A DNA stretch of 64,000 bases, taken from Pseudomonas fluorescens. GTDB taxonomy: Bacteria > Pseudomonadota > Gammaproteobacteria > Pseudomonadales > Pseudomonadaceae. Shown in pieces: positions 62,868 through 64,000 of this stretch. A model generated the notes under the pieces. The model had not been told where the DNA came from, ran no database searches, and saw only the letters and a program-made list of their open reading frames with translations. The position numbers and the translations under genes are program-made. How positions within the stretch are numbered: the stretch's first letter is position 1; every line of letters begins with the position of its first letter. Location of the stretch: positions 62,001 through 126,000 of the forward strand of contig NZ_LACH01000055.1 in NCBI RefSeq assembly GCF_000968015.1, given 5' to 3'.

Positions 62868-63197
62868 ATGAAACTTCATTCCTTCCAACAATACTCTCAT
62901 GACCTGGAAAGGGGCGTTCACGACACGTGGATTACCGCCAGGGTGAAGTCAGCCCTCGCAATGGCCGAACCCAGCCTCGGCCTGCAAATCCATGTCAAAA
63001 CCCTCGGGGGCACGGTGGCATTGAGCGGTCGCGTCAACACCCATAAACAGTGTGAGCAGGCTGTTGCTCTGGCCCGTTCGGTTCAGGGGGTCGTCGAAGT
63101 CGATGCCAGAGACTTGCTGACTCACGTGTTCACGCCAGGCAGTATTCCAGAACCACCCAACGCGGAAGAGGCCCCTGAGAATCGGGACGATAAATAA
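62868..63197 (+). CDS. BON-domain protein
   Basis: A 109-residue soluble protein with one BON domain: DTWITARVKSALAMAEPSLG, LGGTVALSGRVNTHKQCEQA and a later SVQGVVEVDARDLLTH. BON domains bind phospholipid or sugar in periplasmic stress proteins such as OsmY, but no signal peptide is evident here, so it may act in the cytoplasm or at the membrane. ATG 62868 follows ACGGAGAGAGGG. The C-terminus is acidic and disordered. Confidence 0.88.
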   Translation: MKLHSFQQYSHDLERGVHDTWITARVKSALAMAEPSLGLQIHVKTLGGTVALSGRVNTHKQCEQAVALARSVQGVVEVDARDLLTHVFTPGSIPEPPNAEEAPENRDDK

Positions 63198-63275
63198 CCT
63201 TGTCGATCGTGTTAGTGCGGCGCTCCCGTGAGCCGGGAGCGCCACATCGATCGTCTCTGCCAGTGGATACTCACT

Positions 63276-63938
63276 TCAGGCTGCTGCTTCTATGGCGCGG
63301 GCTTGAAGGGCGCAGGTGTCCGGATACTCGGCGAGCGCCACAAAACGGTGGCTGTTGGCATCCAGCGCATCGACCGAACCGGTCTCGATGTCGTAAACCC
63401 AACCATGCACATTCAACAGGCCTTTCTCCTGAGCCAGGCGCACGCTCGGATGCGTCTGGATATTGGCCAGTTGCGCGATGACATTCTCCCGAACCATTGA
63501 ACTCACCTTCGCCGCTTCATTGACGTGAGGGCGGGATTCGTTAATGACTTTCGCTGACTCGGCGTGTTGCAACCAGCCGCTGACGGCGGGCAGGTGGTCC
63601 ATGCATGTGCACTTGGCGACAGCAGTCATGGCGCCGCAGTCCGAGTGCCCGCAGATCACAATATCGGTGACGCCGAGCACTGCGACCGCATATTCAACCG
63701 TGGCCGACACACCGCCGGGGTGAGGGCTGTAGGAGGGGACGATGTTGCCGGCGTTGCGGATCACAAACAGTTCACCGGGTTCTTGTTGGGTCAGCAGTTC
63801 TGGCACGACACGGCTGTCGGAACAGGTGATGAACAACGTGCCCGGATGCTGGGTAGTGGCCAGGTGTTTGAACAGGTCGGTGCGTTGTGGAAACGCTTCT
63901 TTCTGGAACTTCAAAAAACCTTCGATGAGCGCTTTCAT
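63276..63938 (-). CDS. can: Beta-class carbonic anhydrase
   Basis: A 220-residue cytoplasmic zinc enzyme interconverting CO2 and bicarbonate. Ligands are C39 and D41-R43 (FITCSDSRVVPE), H98 and C101 (VICGHSDCGAM), as in the type I beta-CA. RNAGNIVPSY and GGVSATVEYAVAVLGV complete the fold. ATG 63938 has GAGGAAG upstream. It ends 79 bases after the BON gene, convergent. Confidence 0.95.
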   Translation of the reverse strand: MKALIEGFLKFQKEAFPQRTDLFKHLATTQHPGTLFITCSDSRVVPELLTQQEPGELFVIRNAGNIVPSYSPHPGGVSATVEYAVAVLGVTDIVICGHSDCGAMTAVAKCTCMDHLPAVSGWLQHAESAKVINESRPHVNEAAKVSSMVRENVIAQLANIQTHPSVRLAQEKGLLNVHGWVYDIETGSVDALDANSHRFVALAEYPDTCALQARAIEAAA

Positions 63939-64000
63939 GGCGACTTCCTCATGTGTGTATCGGATGGTTCCGTAGCAGCTGTCGAGCCCGCGAGGCTGCG

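Noticed and set aside
63960..64000. Possible start of another REP unit at the right edge (GTAGCAGCTGTCGAGCC)
   Set aside because: Cut by the window edge, so it cannot be assigned.

Overview
The window looks like chromosomal DNA of a Pseudomonas from the broad P. fluorescens group. The evidence is high GC with dense short-gapped genes, strong AGGAG ribosome sites, Pseudomonas-restricted small families (DUF5064 and similar), and many REP/REPIN-type repeats of the 'GGGAGCGAGCTTGCTCGCGA' kind between genes. There are no rRNA or tRNA genes, no CRISPR array, no transposase and no prophage block. It is mainly an accessory and niche-metabolism stretch.

Layout. 1-5.8 kb: the start of an hcp (type VI secretion tube/effector) gene runs off the left edge, divergent from a 1587-residue DUF4011-helicase-nuclease-DUF3320 protein resembling single-protein defence or RNA/DNA-processing enzymes. 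6.3-12.3 kb: a minus-strand operon of flavin monooxygenase, RidA, DUF1028, M20 peptidase and NCS1 permease, a Rut-like catabolic logic built from different enzymes and interrupted by REP elements. 12.3-19.5 kb: a QEGLA-type metallopeptidase, VIT-like membrane protein, PPK2 polyphosphate kinase, SulP transporter and several small proteins. 19.6-25.9 kb: exported alpha/beta hydrolase, MHS-family transporter and a large fold-I ornithine decarboxylase with an ANR/FNR-like site upstream, then a serine hydrolase. 26-31 kb: DeoR and LysR regulators, bestrophin, moaA and a truncated FdhF/YdeP-like molybdoenzyme.

31-37.7 kb: CAP-domain and SleB-like secreted proteins, a LysR/exported amidohydrolase/TorF-porin locus in which the porin gene carries a one-base frameshift, and a tandem universal stress protein. 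37.7-46.3 kb: sugar-isomerase/MFS pair with a MocR regulator, a diguanylate cyclase, a nitrilase-superfamily amidase and an orphan polyamine-type binding protein. 46.3-50 kb: a tartrate-type dehydrogenase plus dctA with a divergent LysR. 50-58.9 kb: adenosine-specific kinase, a YbdD protein without CstA, an unrecognised 1162-residue membrane protein, a GlxA-type regulator with a nitrilase, and a four-gene minus-strand group (HvfA-like EGKCG peptide, DoxX, GST, dienelactone hydrolase). 59-64 kb: glutaminase, a DUF3380 muramidase, a ProA-like dehydrogenase, a BON protein and a beta-carbonic anhydrase.

The most promising leads are the HvfA-like peptide next to DoxX with no DUF692/DUF2063 modification genes in the window, the Rut-like operon, the giant helicase-nuclease beside hcp, and the unrecognised 1162-residue membrane protein. 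All functions are read from sequence alone; no database search was run.
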